Source of the DNA: Streptomyces katrae
GTDB lineage: Bacteria; Actinomycetota; Actinomycetes; Streptomycetales; Streptomycetaceae
Direction: 5' to 3'
Assembly: GCF_002028425.1 (NCBI RefSeq)
Contig: NZ_CP020042.1
Coordinates: forward strand, 806,001 to 870,000
DNA length: 64,000 nucleotides
The translations under genes were made by a program, and so were the position numbers. Below are positions 17,769 to 27,000 of the stretch, piece after piece. Each line of letters begins with the position of its first letter. Within the stretch, counting starts at the first letter, position 1. Below the pieces are notes generated by a model. It did not search any database and was not told the origin of the DNA. It saw only the letters and a program-made list of their open reading frames with translations.

Positions 17769-19403
17769 GTGAGTTCCGAACCGCTGTCAGAGCGTCCCAC
17801 CGGCCCGCCCTCCGGCCCCCTCTCCGGGCGCCCGTCCGGAGACCAGGGCGGTCCACCGCCACCGCCCCCGCCCTCGGGCGGCGGCCCGCCGTCGGGTCCC
17901 GGCGGACCGCCGCCGTCCTCCGGCGGGGACGGCCACCGCCCCTGGTGGCGGTCCGTGCCGCGGATCGCGGCGATCACCGCCGCCGTCGTCGTCGCCGTGG
18001 TCCTGGCCGTGGTCCTCGGCCGCCCCGGCAGCCAGACGGCCTCGGCCGGGGAGGTCATCCTCCAGCCCACGGACGACGCGGGCGTGGACCCCTACACCCC
18101 GTCGACCGCGAACACCACCTCCGCCCTGCCCGCGGCGGCCCCCAGCACGGCTCCCGCCAAGCGGGACAACATCGCCAGCGTGGCGGGCTCGGAGCCGGGC
18201 CTCTACGGCGGCACCCGCAACACCGCCAGCTGCGACGTGGAGAAGCAGGTCCGCTACCTGTCGGCCGACCCCGCCAGGAACCGTGCCTTCGCCTCGGTCG
18301 TGGGCGTGCAGGAGTCCTCGGTCCCGAGCTATCTGCGGTCGCTCACGCCCGTGCAGCTGCGTTCGGACACCCGCGTGACCAACCACGGCTACCGCAACGG
18401 CGTCGCCACCAGCTACCAGTCCGTGCTGCAGGCGGGCACGGCCGTGCTGGTGGACAAGTACGGGGAGCCGAAGGTGCGCTGCGCCTGCGGCAACCCGCTG
18501 AGCCGGGTGGTCCCGCAGCAGGGCACGCCGCGGCAGAAGGGGCCCAGCTGGCCCGGGTACCAGCCGCAGAACGTGGTGGTCGTCAACCGCTCGACCACGG
18601 TGATCAACGTCTTCGTCATCTACGACCCGAAGGACAAGCAGTGGGTCCACCGGTACACGGGTGACCAGGTCCACCACGACAAGCCGGCCCCTCCCCCGCC
18701 CCGGCACTGGCCGACGAGCCCGCCGCCCCCGCCGACGACCTACACCCCGGGGACCCAGACGCCCTGGACGCACACCCCCGGAACGCAGACGCCCGGAACG
18801 CAGACGCCCGGAACGCAGACGCCCGGGACGCAGTCCCCGGGCACCAGGACGCCGACCACCGAGTCCCCGGGCACGAAGTCCCCGGGCACCACGCCCCCGG
18901 CGACGCAGACCCCGGGCGTGAAGCCGCCGACGACCACCCCGACCGGCACGCCCACGACCACCCCGACCGGGGCGACCCAGACCCCCGCCACGCCGACGCC
19001 CACGACCCCCTCGCCGGCGAGCGAGACCCCGGCCACCCTCACGCCCACTCCGACCCCCACCGCCGAAGCGACGCCGACCCCGACCCCGACGCCCCCCTCG
19101 GCGACCGTGACCCCGTCCACCGAACGGACGGTCACCCGGCCGCCGACCACTCAGCCGCCGACCACTCAGGCGCCGACGACCCGGGCGCCGTCCACCCCGC
19201 CGCCGGTCACCGAGAAGCCCGCGGTACCGCCCCCGGAACCGACCCAGGCACCCGTCACCCCGCCGCCGCCCACCCGGGCACCGGAACCCCCCGCGCCTCC
19301 CACCGAGGCCCCGCCCCCTCCGACCGAGCGGCCCGCTGAACCGCCCGCCCCCGACCAGAACCAGCAGAACCAGAACCAGAACCAGAACCAGCCCGGGTAC
19401 TAG
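17769..19403 (+). CDS. DUF6777 membrane-anchored protein with long Pro/Thr-rich tail
   Basis: 544 aa. A Pro/Gly-rich cytoplasmic N-terminus (about 1-65) is followed by one TM helix (IAAITAAVVVAVVLAVVLG). Next comes an extracytoplasmic DUF6777 domain (about 95-300: PGLYGGTRNTASCDVEKQV, GEPKVRCACGNPLS) and then about 240 residues of Thr/Pro-rich low complexity ending in NQNQNQNQPGY. The GTG at 17769 follows GGAGGGGAA; an upstream in-frame ATG at 17700 would lie in the repeat-rich promoter. The tail resembles a wall-spanning, possibly O-mannosylated stalk. The function of DUF6777 is unknown to me. Its stop overlaps the convergent esterase stop in the palindrome CTAG. Confidence 0.8.
   Translation: MSSEPLSERPTGPPSGPLSGRPSGDQGGPPPPPPPSGGGPPSGPGGPPPSSGGDGHRPWWRSVPRIAAITAAVVVAVVLAVVLGRPGSQTASAGEVILQPTDDAGVDPYTPSTANTTSALPAAAPSTAPAKRDNIASVAGSEPGLYGGTRNTASCDVEKQVRYLSADPARNRAFASVVGVQESSVPSYLRSLTPVQLRSDTRVTNHGYRNGVATSYQSVLQAGTAVLVDKYGEPKVRCACGNPLSRVVPQQGTPRQKGPSWPGYQPQNVVVVNRSTTVINVFVIYDPKDKQWVHRYTGDQVHHDKPAPPPPRHWPTSPPPPPTTYTPGTQTPWTHTPGTQTPGTQTPGTQTPGTQSPGTRTPTTESPGTKSPGTTPPATQTPGVKPPTTTPTGTPTTTPTGATQTPATPTPTTPSPASETPATLTPTPTPTAEATPTPTPTPPSATVTPSTERTVTRPPTTQPPTTQAPTTRAPSTPPPVTEKPAVPPPEPTQAPVTPPPPTRAPEPPAPPTEAPPPPTERPAEPPAPDQNQQNQNQNQNQPGY
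18779..18838 (+). repeat. 15-bp tandem repeat coding PGTQT
   Basis: About four consecutive copies of a 15-bp unit (ggaacgcagacgccc) in the Thr/Pro tail of the DUF6777 protein. Looser PTTT/PGT repeats follow to about 18990. In frame, so length changes keep the protein intact. Confidence 0.75.
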
Positions 19404-20635
19404 CCCGCTCGTCCGACCTCCCGCCGGGGCCCGGCCTCCGGCGGGAGGTCGCGTACGTACACGAGCCCGTCGACCGACGTCAGGTGCGCCGGGTCCAGCG
19501 GCGCGTAGCCGAACCAGGGCGAGACGCGCCGTGCGGGCGGCGTGCCACCGAGGGCGGCGGCCAACCCGCGGGCGTCGACGAGAGGGCGGTCCTCCGGCAG
19601 CGCATGCAGCAGCCCCTCCACCGTGTCCTGGGGCGGGGTGTCCACCCCGTGGTGCCGGATCGTGCCGACGGCCGTGGGGACGAAGGCGTACTCCCGGCCG
19701 AGGCGGGCGTCCACCAGCGCACCGGCGCTCCACCACTCCATCGGTGCCCCGCCCATCCGCATGCTGCTCTTCTCCCGCTGGAGGTGGGCGTTGTGCGCGA
19801 AGACCAGGACCGGCCCCCGCTCGGTGAGGGCGAGGAGGTTGTCGGCCATCATCCGGTCGCGCACCCCCGACAGCCGGGCCCAGCGCAGCGGCGAGCGGTC
19901 GGCCGTCCAGTGGTGGTAGTGCAGCAGGCCGGTGGCGGTGCGCCCGTACAGGCGCGCCCGCTCCCAGTCCTCCCTCGAGGTGTCGGAGATCAGCTGCGGG
20001 GCCTGCTCGTCGAGCAGCTCCACCAGGTCGTCGGCGAGCAGCCGCAGCTCCCGGGCCGCGGCGGAGCGCCCGACGGACAGCGCCGGGTCCCACATCACGC
20101 CCTCGTCGGTCCACGGTCCGTCGGCGCCGAGCAGGCGGTCGAGCGCGTCGGCGTCGCAGGGGAGCAGCGAGGGATCGACCGATGCCGCGAGGAGGCCGTG
20201 GAGGGCGGTGAGGGCCCGCCGGGGGCTCTCGGCCGAGGTGATCTCCAGCGGGCCGTCGATGCCGGCGAAGCGCAGGCGGCCGGCGGCGGGCCGGGCGGCG
20301 TTGTACTGGCGCATCCAGCGCACGAGCTCGCGGTTGGCGGCGGAGGCGCCGAGCCCGTGGCTGAAGCCCTGCTCCATGACCGCGTCGAGGGTGCCCTCGC
20401 CGGTGGCAAGGTAGTCGTCCACGACCAGGCCCCGCAGGCAGTCGCTCTCGATCGCGACCGTCCGGTAGCCCTCCTCCTCGATCAGCCGGCGGAAGAGGTC
20501 GTTGCGCAGTTCGAGGAGGGCTTCCTCGCCGTGGGTGGGCTCGCCCAGGGCGAGCAGCCGGGGCCGGGTCCCGAGCAGTTCCATGAGGGCGGCGGCGTCG
20601 AGCGTACGGGTGGTGTCCTTGATGTCGATTGCCAT
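19400..20635 (-). CDS. Erythromycin esterase-like protein (EreA/B family)
   Basis: 411-aa protein of the erythromycin-esterase superfamily, with the family metal/acid-site motifs LLALGEPTHGEEA (residues 28-40), VAIESD, HNAHLQREKSS and the terminal FGYAPLDPA. No signal peptide, so cytosolic. Family members hydrolyse macrolide lactones, but many Streptomyces homologues have no proven substrate, so resistance is not assured. The gene is divergent from a double-MerR regulator across an 80-bp gap with a palindrome, implying control by that regulator. Confidence 0.85.
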   Translation of the reverse strand: MAIDIKDTTRTLDAAALMELLGTRPRLLALGEPTHGEEALLELRNDLFRRLIEEEGYRTVAIESDCLRGLVVDDYLATGEGTLDAVMEQGFSHGLGASAANRELVRWMRQYNAARPAAGRLRFAGIDGPLEITSAESPRRALTALHGLLAASVDPSLLPCDADALDRLLGADGPWTDEGVMWDPALSVGRSAAARELRLLADDLVELLDEQAPQLISDTSREDWERARLYGRTATGLLHYHHWTADRSPLRWARLSGVRDRMMADNLLALTERGPVLVFAHNAHLQREKSSMRMGGAPMEWWSAGALVDARLGREYAFVPTAVGTIRHHGVDTPPQDTVEGLLHALPEDRPLVDARGLAAALGGTPPARRVSPWFGYAPLDPAHLTSVDGLVYVRDLPPEAGPRREVGRAG

Positions 20636-20638
20636 GCC

Positions 20639-20656
20639 TTCAACGCTATCGTTGAA
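20639..20656. promoter_or_regulatory. Palindrome in the divergent esterase/MerR promoter
   Basis: TTCAACGctatCGTTGAA, perfect 7-bp arms, 4 bp upstream of the esterase start codon. A binding site for the divergently encoded MerR protein or another dimer is plausible. Confidence 0.55.
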
Positions 20657-20715
20657 CCTTCGGTGGAAACTTTGGCGAAGCTCTGCCCGCTACCACCGCC
20701 GGTATTGTCGGTCCC

Positions 20716-21501
20716 GTGGAAGAGAACCTTCAAAGGGGCAGGAAGCTCAGGCCGGTCGACCTGGCGCGGGCGCACGGTCTGTCCACGCAGGCCGTCAGGA
20801 ACTACGAGGAGGCCGGGATCCTGCCGCCCGCCGCCCGCGGCGGCAACGGCTACCGCGCCTACACCCCGAGGCACGCTCTGGCCCTGGCCGCGTTCCTGGC
20901 GCTGGTGCCCGGCCACGGCCACGCGACGGCGACGGCGGTGATGCGGGCGGTGAACCGGGAAGCCGTGGACGAGGCCTTCCGCCTCATCGACCTGAGCCAT
21001 GCCCAGCTGGCGGAGGACCGGCGCACGCTCGAAGCCGTGGAGCGGGCCCTGCGCGACCTGGCTCCCCCGCCCGGCGCGGAGACGGGTACAGGCACAGACA
21101 AAGGCGGGGGCGCGGACACGGCGCCGGAGGCCGGGGGGAGGGCCGGCGGGGCCGGCGGCCGGTTCATCGGCTCCCTCGCGCGGGAGCTCGGGGTCCGGCC
21201 CGCGACCCTGCGCAAGTGGGAGGCGGCCGGGCTGGTGCGCCCGCCCCGCGATCCGCTGACCGGATACCGCCGCTACGACGCGGCCGCCGTGCGCGACGCC
21301 CGGCTCGCCCACCAACTGCGGCGGGGCGGCTACCTGCTGGAGCAGATCGCCCCGCTGGCCGAGCAGGTACGGGCGGCGGGCGGGCTGGAGCCGCTGGAGG
21401 CCGCCCTCGGCAGCTGGCGGGCCCGGCTGTCGGCCCGCGGACGGGCCCTGCTGGCGGGGGCCGCGGAGCTTGAGGCGTACCTCCGGGAGCCTGTCAAGTA
21501 A
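20716..21501 (+). CDS. Transcriptional regulator with two MerR-type HTH domains
   Basis: 261 aa carrying two MerR DNA-binding domains in one chain: residues 10-80 (DLARAHGLSTQAVRNYEEAGILPP ... YRAYTPR) and about 150-220 (LARELGVRPATLRKWEAAGLVRP ... GYRRYDAAAV), joined by a Gly/Thr-rich linker. A tandem MerR can bind as a monomer, unlike normal MerR dimers. No ribosome site precedes the GTG at 20716, but TATTGT at 20703-20708 is a good -10 for a leaderless mRNA. Adjacent to the divergent esterase (upstream) and the MMPL exporter (downstream, 104 bp); either could be its target. Confidence 0.8.
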   Translation: MEENLQRGRKLRPVDLARAHGLSTQAVRNYEEAGILPPAARGGNGYRAYTPRHALALAAFLALVPGHGHATATAVMRAVNREAVDEAFRLIDLSHAQLAEDRRTLEAVERALRDLAPPPGAETGTGTDKGGGADTAPEAGGRAGGAGGRFIGSLARELGVRPATLRKWEAAGLVRPPRDPLTGYRRYDAAAVRDARLAHQLRRGGYLLEQIAPLAEQVRAAGGLEPLEAALGSWRARLSARGRALLAGAAELEAYLREPVK

Positions 21502-21605
21502 CGAACAGCCGGGGCTACGGGCCCCGCCCCTCCCCCGGGCACGGTGGAAGTCCACCGCCCCGCGCACCGTCGGGTGCCGGAGCACCCGTCCGGACCGGAG
21601 GCATC

Positions 21606-23930
21606 ATGTTCCGTCGTGCGGGGGACCGCGTGACCCGCCGTCCCCGACTCGTGCTCCTCGCCGCGCTGGCCTTCCTCGTCCTGTCCGCCGTGTTCGGCGC
21701 GGGAGCGGCCGGCCGGCTGAAGAGCCAGGGCTACGACGATCCGCGCTCCGAGTCCAGCCGCGCCGCCCGGCTCCTGGCCGAGCACGCGGGGGCCGAACCG
21801 AATCTGGTCCTCGTCGCACGGGCCCGTACCGGCTCCGTCGACGACCCGGCGGCCCGCCGCGCGGGCGAGGCCCTGACCGCGCGGCTCGCCGCCGAACCGC
21901 ACGTGAGCGGGGTGACCTCGTACTGGTCCGCGGCTCCCGGAGCCGCGCAGCTGCGCGGCCGGGACGGGGGCGCGGCCATGCTGGTGGCGCATCTGGACGG
22001 CGAGGGCGAGCAGCTGGGCGAGCGCGCCAGGCGGCTGGGCGAGGAACTGGGCACCGGCACCCCGGACGGCGGCGCCGGACAGGTCCTGGCCGTGCACGTC
22101 GGCGGTGCGGCCATGGTCGACGCCGAACTCCAGGACATCTCGGAGTCCGATCTGAAGCGGGCCGAGGCCGTCGTCCTGCCGGGCACCCTGGTGCTGCTGG
22201 TGCTGGTCTTCGGCAGTGTGGTGGCCGCGGCGCTGCCGCTGCTGATCGGGGTGCTGGCCATCGCCGGGACCCTGCTCGTGCTGAGCCTGCTGGGCGGCGT
22301 CACGGACGTGTCCGTGTTCGCCCTGAACCTCACCACGGCGCTCGGCCTGGGGCTGGGCATCGACTACGGGCTGCTGGTCGTCTCCCGGTTCCGCGAGGAG
22401 CTGGCCGCCGGACACCTCCCGCGCGAGGCCGCCGTGCGGACCGTGCGGACGGCCGGGCACACCATCGGGTTCAGCGCCGCGACGGTCGCCGCCGCCCTGG
22501 CCACCCTGCTGGTCTTCCCCCCTTACTTCCTGCGCTCCTTCGCGTACGCGGGCATCGCCGTGGTGGCCATCGCGGCGGTCAGCGCCGTGACCGTGCTGCC
22601 CGCGCTGCTGACGCTGCTCGGCGAACGGGTCAACGCCTGGCCCGTGCCCTGGCGCCGGCGGGCCCGCAGCGGCTCGGGCTCGCGGCTGTGGGAGGGGCTT
22701 GCGCGGATCGTCGTACGGCGGCCGCTGCTGGCGGCGCTGCCGGTGATCGGCCTGCTGCTGGTCCTCGCCGCCCCGTTCGCGCACGCCGGTTTCGCCACCC
22801 CGGACGACCGGGCGCTGCCGGTGAGTTCGTCCAGCCGGCGGACCGGCGACCTGGTGCGCGAGGAGTTCGACCCGGCGGGCGCGGGCCCGCTCACGGTGGT
22901 GCTGACGGGCGCGGTGTCCGCGTCGGAGCGGGCCGACTACGCCCTGAGGCTGTCGCAGCTGCCGCAGGTGGCCCGGGTGACCGGGCCCGGCGTGGGCTTC
23001 CGGCAGGGCCTGCCGGAGCCGGCACCCGGGCCCGCCCCGCAGGCCGCCCCGCAGTCTTCCCCTCAGGACGCCCCGGCCGGGGCGGGCTCCGACGGCACCG
23101 GCCCGGAGCGGCTTTCCGTGGTGCCGCTGGGCGATCCCCGGTCGAGCGCCGCGCAGCGGCTCGTGCACGAGGTCCGGGCCACTCCGGCCCCGGCCGGCGC
23201 GACCGTCCTCGTCGGCGGGCCGAGTGCGGTCCTGGTCGACGCCAAGGCCACGGTGGGGGCGCGGCTCCCGCTGGCGCTGTACCTGATCGCCCTCACCACC
23301 TTCGTCCTGCTGCTCGGCTTCACCCGGAGCCTGCTGCTGCCGCTGAAGGCGATCGCGCTGAACGCCCTGAGCCTCGCCTCCGTCCTCGGCGCGATGGTCT
23401 GGGTCTTCCAGTCGGGCCATCTGCGCGACCTGCTGGGCTTCACCCCCGGGCCGCTCAGCACGACCATGCCGGTCCTGCTGTTCTGCATCGTCTTCGGGCT
23501 GTCGGTGGACTACGAGGTGTTCGTGCTCGCGCGCATCAAGGAGGCGCACGAGGCGGGCGAGGACAACCCCACGTCGATCGTCTCGGGCATCTCCCGCACC
23601 GGCGGCATCGTGACGACCGCGGGCGCCCTGCTCGCGTTCACCCTGCTGAGCTTCGGCACCTCGCAGGTCTCCCTCCTGCAGTTCTTCGGCATCGGCGCCG
23701 GCCTCGGCGTCCTCCTCGACGCCACCCTGGTGCGGGGCGTCCTGGTACCGGCGCTGATGCGCCTGGCGGGCTCCTGGAACTGGTGGGCGCCCTGGCCGCT
23801 GACCGGCGCGCAGCCGGCGCCCCGGCCCCCGCCGCCCCGTCCCGCGCCACCCCCGCCCCCTCCGGCCGGCATCTGCCCCACCCGGGCGGTACTGGCGCCG
23901 CCCCCGGCCCCGGCCCCCGCGCCGCCCTGA
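21606..23930 (+). CDS. MMPL/RND-family exporter
   Basis: 774-aa membrane protein with the MMPL layout: TM1, extracytoplasmic loop (residues 35-185), five TMs with LNLTTALGLGLGIDYGLLVVSRFREEL (the GxxxDY proton-relay motif of TM4), and a second half repeating the pattern (VFGLSVDYEVFVLARIKEAHE). The C-terminus is Pro-rich. MMPL proteins export lipids and lipid-like metabolites. The ATG at 21606 follows CGGAGG. Downstream (97 bp) is the KS-AT-ACP-AONS synthase, so the likely cargo is that enzyme's product (inference). Confidence 0.9.
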   Translation: MFRRAGDRVTRRPRLVLLAALAFLVLSAVFGAGAAGRLKSQGYDDPRSESSRAARLLAEHAGAEPNLVLVARARTGSVDDPAARRAGEALTARLAAEPHVSGVTSYWSAAPGAAQLRGRDGGAAMLVAHLDGEGEQLGERARRLGEELGTGTPDGGAGQVLAVHVGGAAMVDAELQDISESDLKRAEAVVLPGTLVLLVLVFGSVVAAALPLLIGVLAIAGTLLVLSLLGGVTDVSVFALNLTTALGLGLGIDYGLLVVSRFREELAAGHLPREAAVRTVRTAGHTIGFSAATVAAALATLLVFPPYFLRSFAYAGIAVVAIAAVSAVTVLPALLTLLGERVNAWPVPWRRRARSGSGSRLWEGLARIVVRRPLLAALPVIGLLLVLAAPFAHAGFATPDDRALPVSSSSRRTGDLVREEFDPAGAGPLTVVLTGAVSASERADYALRLSQLPQVARVTGPGVGFRQGLPEPAPGPAPQAAPQSSPQDAPAGAGSDGTGPERLSVVPLGDPRSSAAQRLVHEVRATPAPAGATVLVGGPSAVLVDAKATVGARLPLALYLIALTTFVLLLGFTRSLLLPLKAIALNALSLASVLGAMVWVFQSGHLRDLLGFTPGPLSTTMPVLLFCIVFGLSVDYEVFVLARIKEAHEAGEDNPTSIVSGISRTGGIVTTAGALLAFTLLSFGTSQVSLLQFFGIGAGLGVLLDATLVRGVLVPALMRLAGSWNWWAPWPLTGAQPAPRPPPPRPAPPPPPPAGICPTRAVLAPPPAPAPAPP

Positions 23931-24027
23931 CCCCGGCGCGCCCCGCCCCGTTCCCCCCGACCCGTTCCCCCTCGACCCGTCCCCCCTCCCCCGTCACCAC
24001 GACACGGAAGACCGAAGGAAGACCCTC

Positions 24028-27000
24028 ATGACCGACATCGCCATCACCGGACTCGGCTGCCGCTTCCCGGGCGCCCGCGACACCCGCGCCTACTGGAAGC
24101 TCCTGATGAGCGCAGAGCGCCAGTTCTCCCCCGTCCCGGCGGAGCGCTGGAACCACGGAACCTTCCACGAGCCCGGCAACCACTCGGCCACGCACGCCGC
24201 CTACACCGACCAGGTCGCCTTCCTGGACGGCGTGGACCGCTTCGACGCCCTCCACTACGGGGTGCCCCCCGCGCGCGCCCGGGCCATGGACCCGCAGCAC
24301 CGGCTGATGCTCGACGTCACCCGCGAGGCGCTCGAGGACGCGGGGATGGGGCGCGGCGACTTCGACCGGGAGAACACCGGCGTCTTCTTCGGCATCTCGG
24401 TCTCCGACTACAAGGACCTGATGGCGGCCCCGCTGCGCGCGATCTCCCTGGCCGAGCAGGAGGGGGCCGCGGACGGCTCCTTCGACCGCGACGCCGCCCG
24501 GGAGCAGGCCCAGCGGTTCGGCACCGTGCAGTCCTTCACGCTGCCCGGGAGCCTGCTCAACATGGCCTCCGGCACGGTGAGCCGGCAGTTCGACCTCGGT
24601 GGCCCCAGCTTCGCCGTCGACGCCGCCTGCTCCGGCTCGCTCGTCGCCCTCGACCAGGCGATCGCCCAGCTGCACCGGGGCGCCTGCCGGATCGCCGTCG
24701 TCGGCGGCGTGTACCTCAACCTCACGCCCGACAGCCTGATCGGCTTCTCCCGGCTGCGCGCGCTGTCCGCGGCCGGGGTGTGCCGCCCGTTCGACGCGGA
24801 GGCCGACGGCTTCGTCCTCGGCGAGGGCGCCGGCACGGTCGTCATCCGGCCGCTCGCCGACGCGCTCGCCGCCGGGGACCGCGTCTACGCCGTGATCAGG
24901 GGCATCGGCTCCGCCAACGACGGGGCCTCCCCCGGCCCGCTGGTGCCCACGGCCGAGGGCCAGCTGCGCGCCATGCGCCGCGCGTACGAGGACGCCGGGG
25001 TCCCGCCGTCCTCCGTCGGCTTCCTGGAGGCCCACGGCACCGGCACCGCCGCGGGCGACCGCGCCGAGATCGAGGCACTGCGGCGGCTGCGCACCGAGTG
25101 GCCGGACGACGACCCGAGCCTGTGCTACCTCGGCTCGGGCAAGGCCCTCATCGGGCACTCGCTGTCGGCGGCGGGCATCGCGGGCCTGATCAAGACGGCC
25201 CTGGTGGTCCACCACCGCACGATCGTGCCGCAGCCGCGCACCGCCCCGCACCCGGAACTGGGCGTCGCCGCGGCCGGCCTGCGCTTCGCCGAGGCCCCGC
25301 GGCCGTGGGCGGACGGGAACGCCCCGCTGCGGGCGGCCGTGAGCTCCTTCGGCTTCGGCGGCACCAACGTCCACGTGGTGCTGGAGGAGCGGCCCGCGCC
25401 GGCGCCGGCCGGCCCGCCTCCGGAGCCCCCCTTTCACGGCGCCGGCACGCCCCAGCTGGTCCTCCTCTCGGCCGGCAGCCCCCGCCTGCTGGACCGGCAC
25501 ATCGGCGACGTGCTCGGCGCCCTCGAGGCACTCGACCCGGCGGACCGGCCCCCGCTGGGGGCGCTGGCCCACACCCTGGGCGGGCGTCAGCCGCTGAAGA
25601 CGCGCCTGGCGATCGTGGCCGCCGACACGGAGGAGTTCACGGAGCGGCTGCGCCGGGCCCGCCGGCAGCTGGAGGACGGCGCCCGGGGTGACCTCGGCGA
25701 CGACGCCTTCGCCGCCGAGGCCCCGCTGCCGGCCGCGCAGCGCCGCATCGCCCTGCTCTACCCCGGCCAGGGCAGCCAGCGGCCGGGCATGATGCGCGAC
25801 CTCTACGAGCGGTACGCCGGGTTCCGTACGGCCGTCGACGCCCTGGGCGCGGTGGCCGGACCGGACACGGCCGCCCTGCTGTACGGGACGGGCTCCGCCC
25901 GCGGCCAGGCTGAGGAGGCCATGCGGCGGCTCACCGCCACCGAGGTCTGCCAGCCGGTGCTGGGCACCGTCCAGGTCGCCGCCACCCGCTTCCTCGCCGA
26001 CTGCGGCATCACCCCGGACCTCACCCTCGGCCACAGCGTCGGGGAGTTCGCGGCGGCGGCCGCCGCAGGGGCGCTGACCGGCGAGGACACCGTACGGCTG
26101 CTGGCCGGGCGGGGCGCGGCCCTGGGGCGGGCGGCGGAGAACGGCCCGCCGGGCGGGATGCTCGCCGTGCAGACGGACGAGGAGACCTGCCGGCGGCTGG
26201 TCGAGGGGATCGACGGCGTGTGGCCGGCCTGCTTCAACGAGCAGCGCCAGATCGTGGTCAGCGGCACCGCGGAAGGCCTGGCCGCCCTGCGGGAGGCCTG
26301 TGCCGGGGCCGGAGTGGTCACGGTGGCGCTGGAGGTGGCGGGGGCCTTCCATTCCCCGCTGCTGGCCCCGGCCGAGGAGGAGGTGCGCACGCTCCTCGCC
26401 GCCCGGCGGATCGTCGCTCCCGTGGTGCCGTTCGTCTCGTCGGTGAACGGGGAACGGTGCGCGGACCCCGCCGCGCTGCGCGGGCTGTGGGCCCGGCACG
26501 CGTCCGCGCCGGTCCGCTTCGGCGACGCGGTCCGCACCGCCTACGAACAGGGTGCGCGCGTGTTCCTCCAGGTCAACGGCGGGAGCTCGCTGCTCACCCC
26601 GGTACGCCGCACCCTCTACCACCACGACGACGTGCACCTCTTCGCCGCCGACGCGGTGGAACGGGAGGACGGCCGCGGCTTCGTCCGGACCCTGGCCCGG
26701 CTCGCGGTCCTGGGCGCCCCGGTCGACCCGCGGGGCCTGGTACCGGCCGAGCACCGCCGGCTGCTGGACCTGCCGCCGGCGGAGCTGGACACCCAGTCCT
26801 ACTGGGTACCGGGCAAGCGCCCCGCCCCGGCGGGACGCGCCACGGCCCGGCCCGTCGCGCCCACGGAGCCTCCGTCGGACGACACCGCGTACGAACTCCT
26901 GCGCATGATCCGCCACCAGGCGGCCCTCCTCACCCACCTCACGAACGCCCTCCCGTCCCCCCGCCCGGCTCCCGCACAAACACCCCCGGACCCCGCCCCC

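Noticed and set aside
19400..20635. Firm call of a macrolide-resistance gene
   Set aside because: Family membership is clear, but most chromosomal Streptomyces homologues have no shown activity on erythromycin and no macrolide cluster is nearby.
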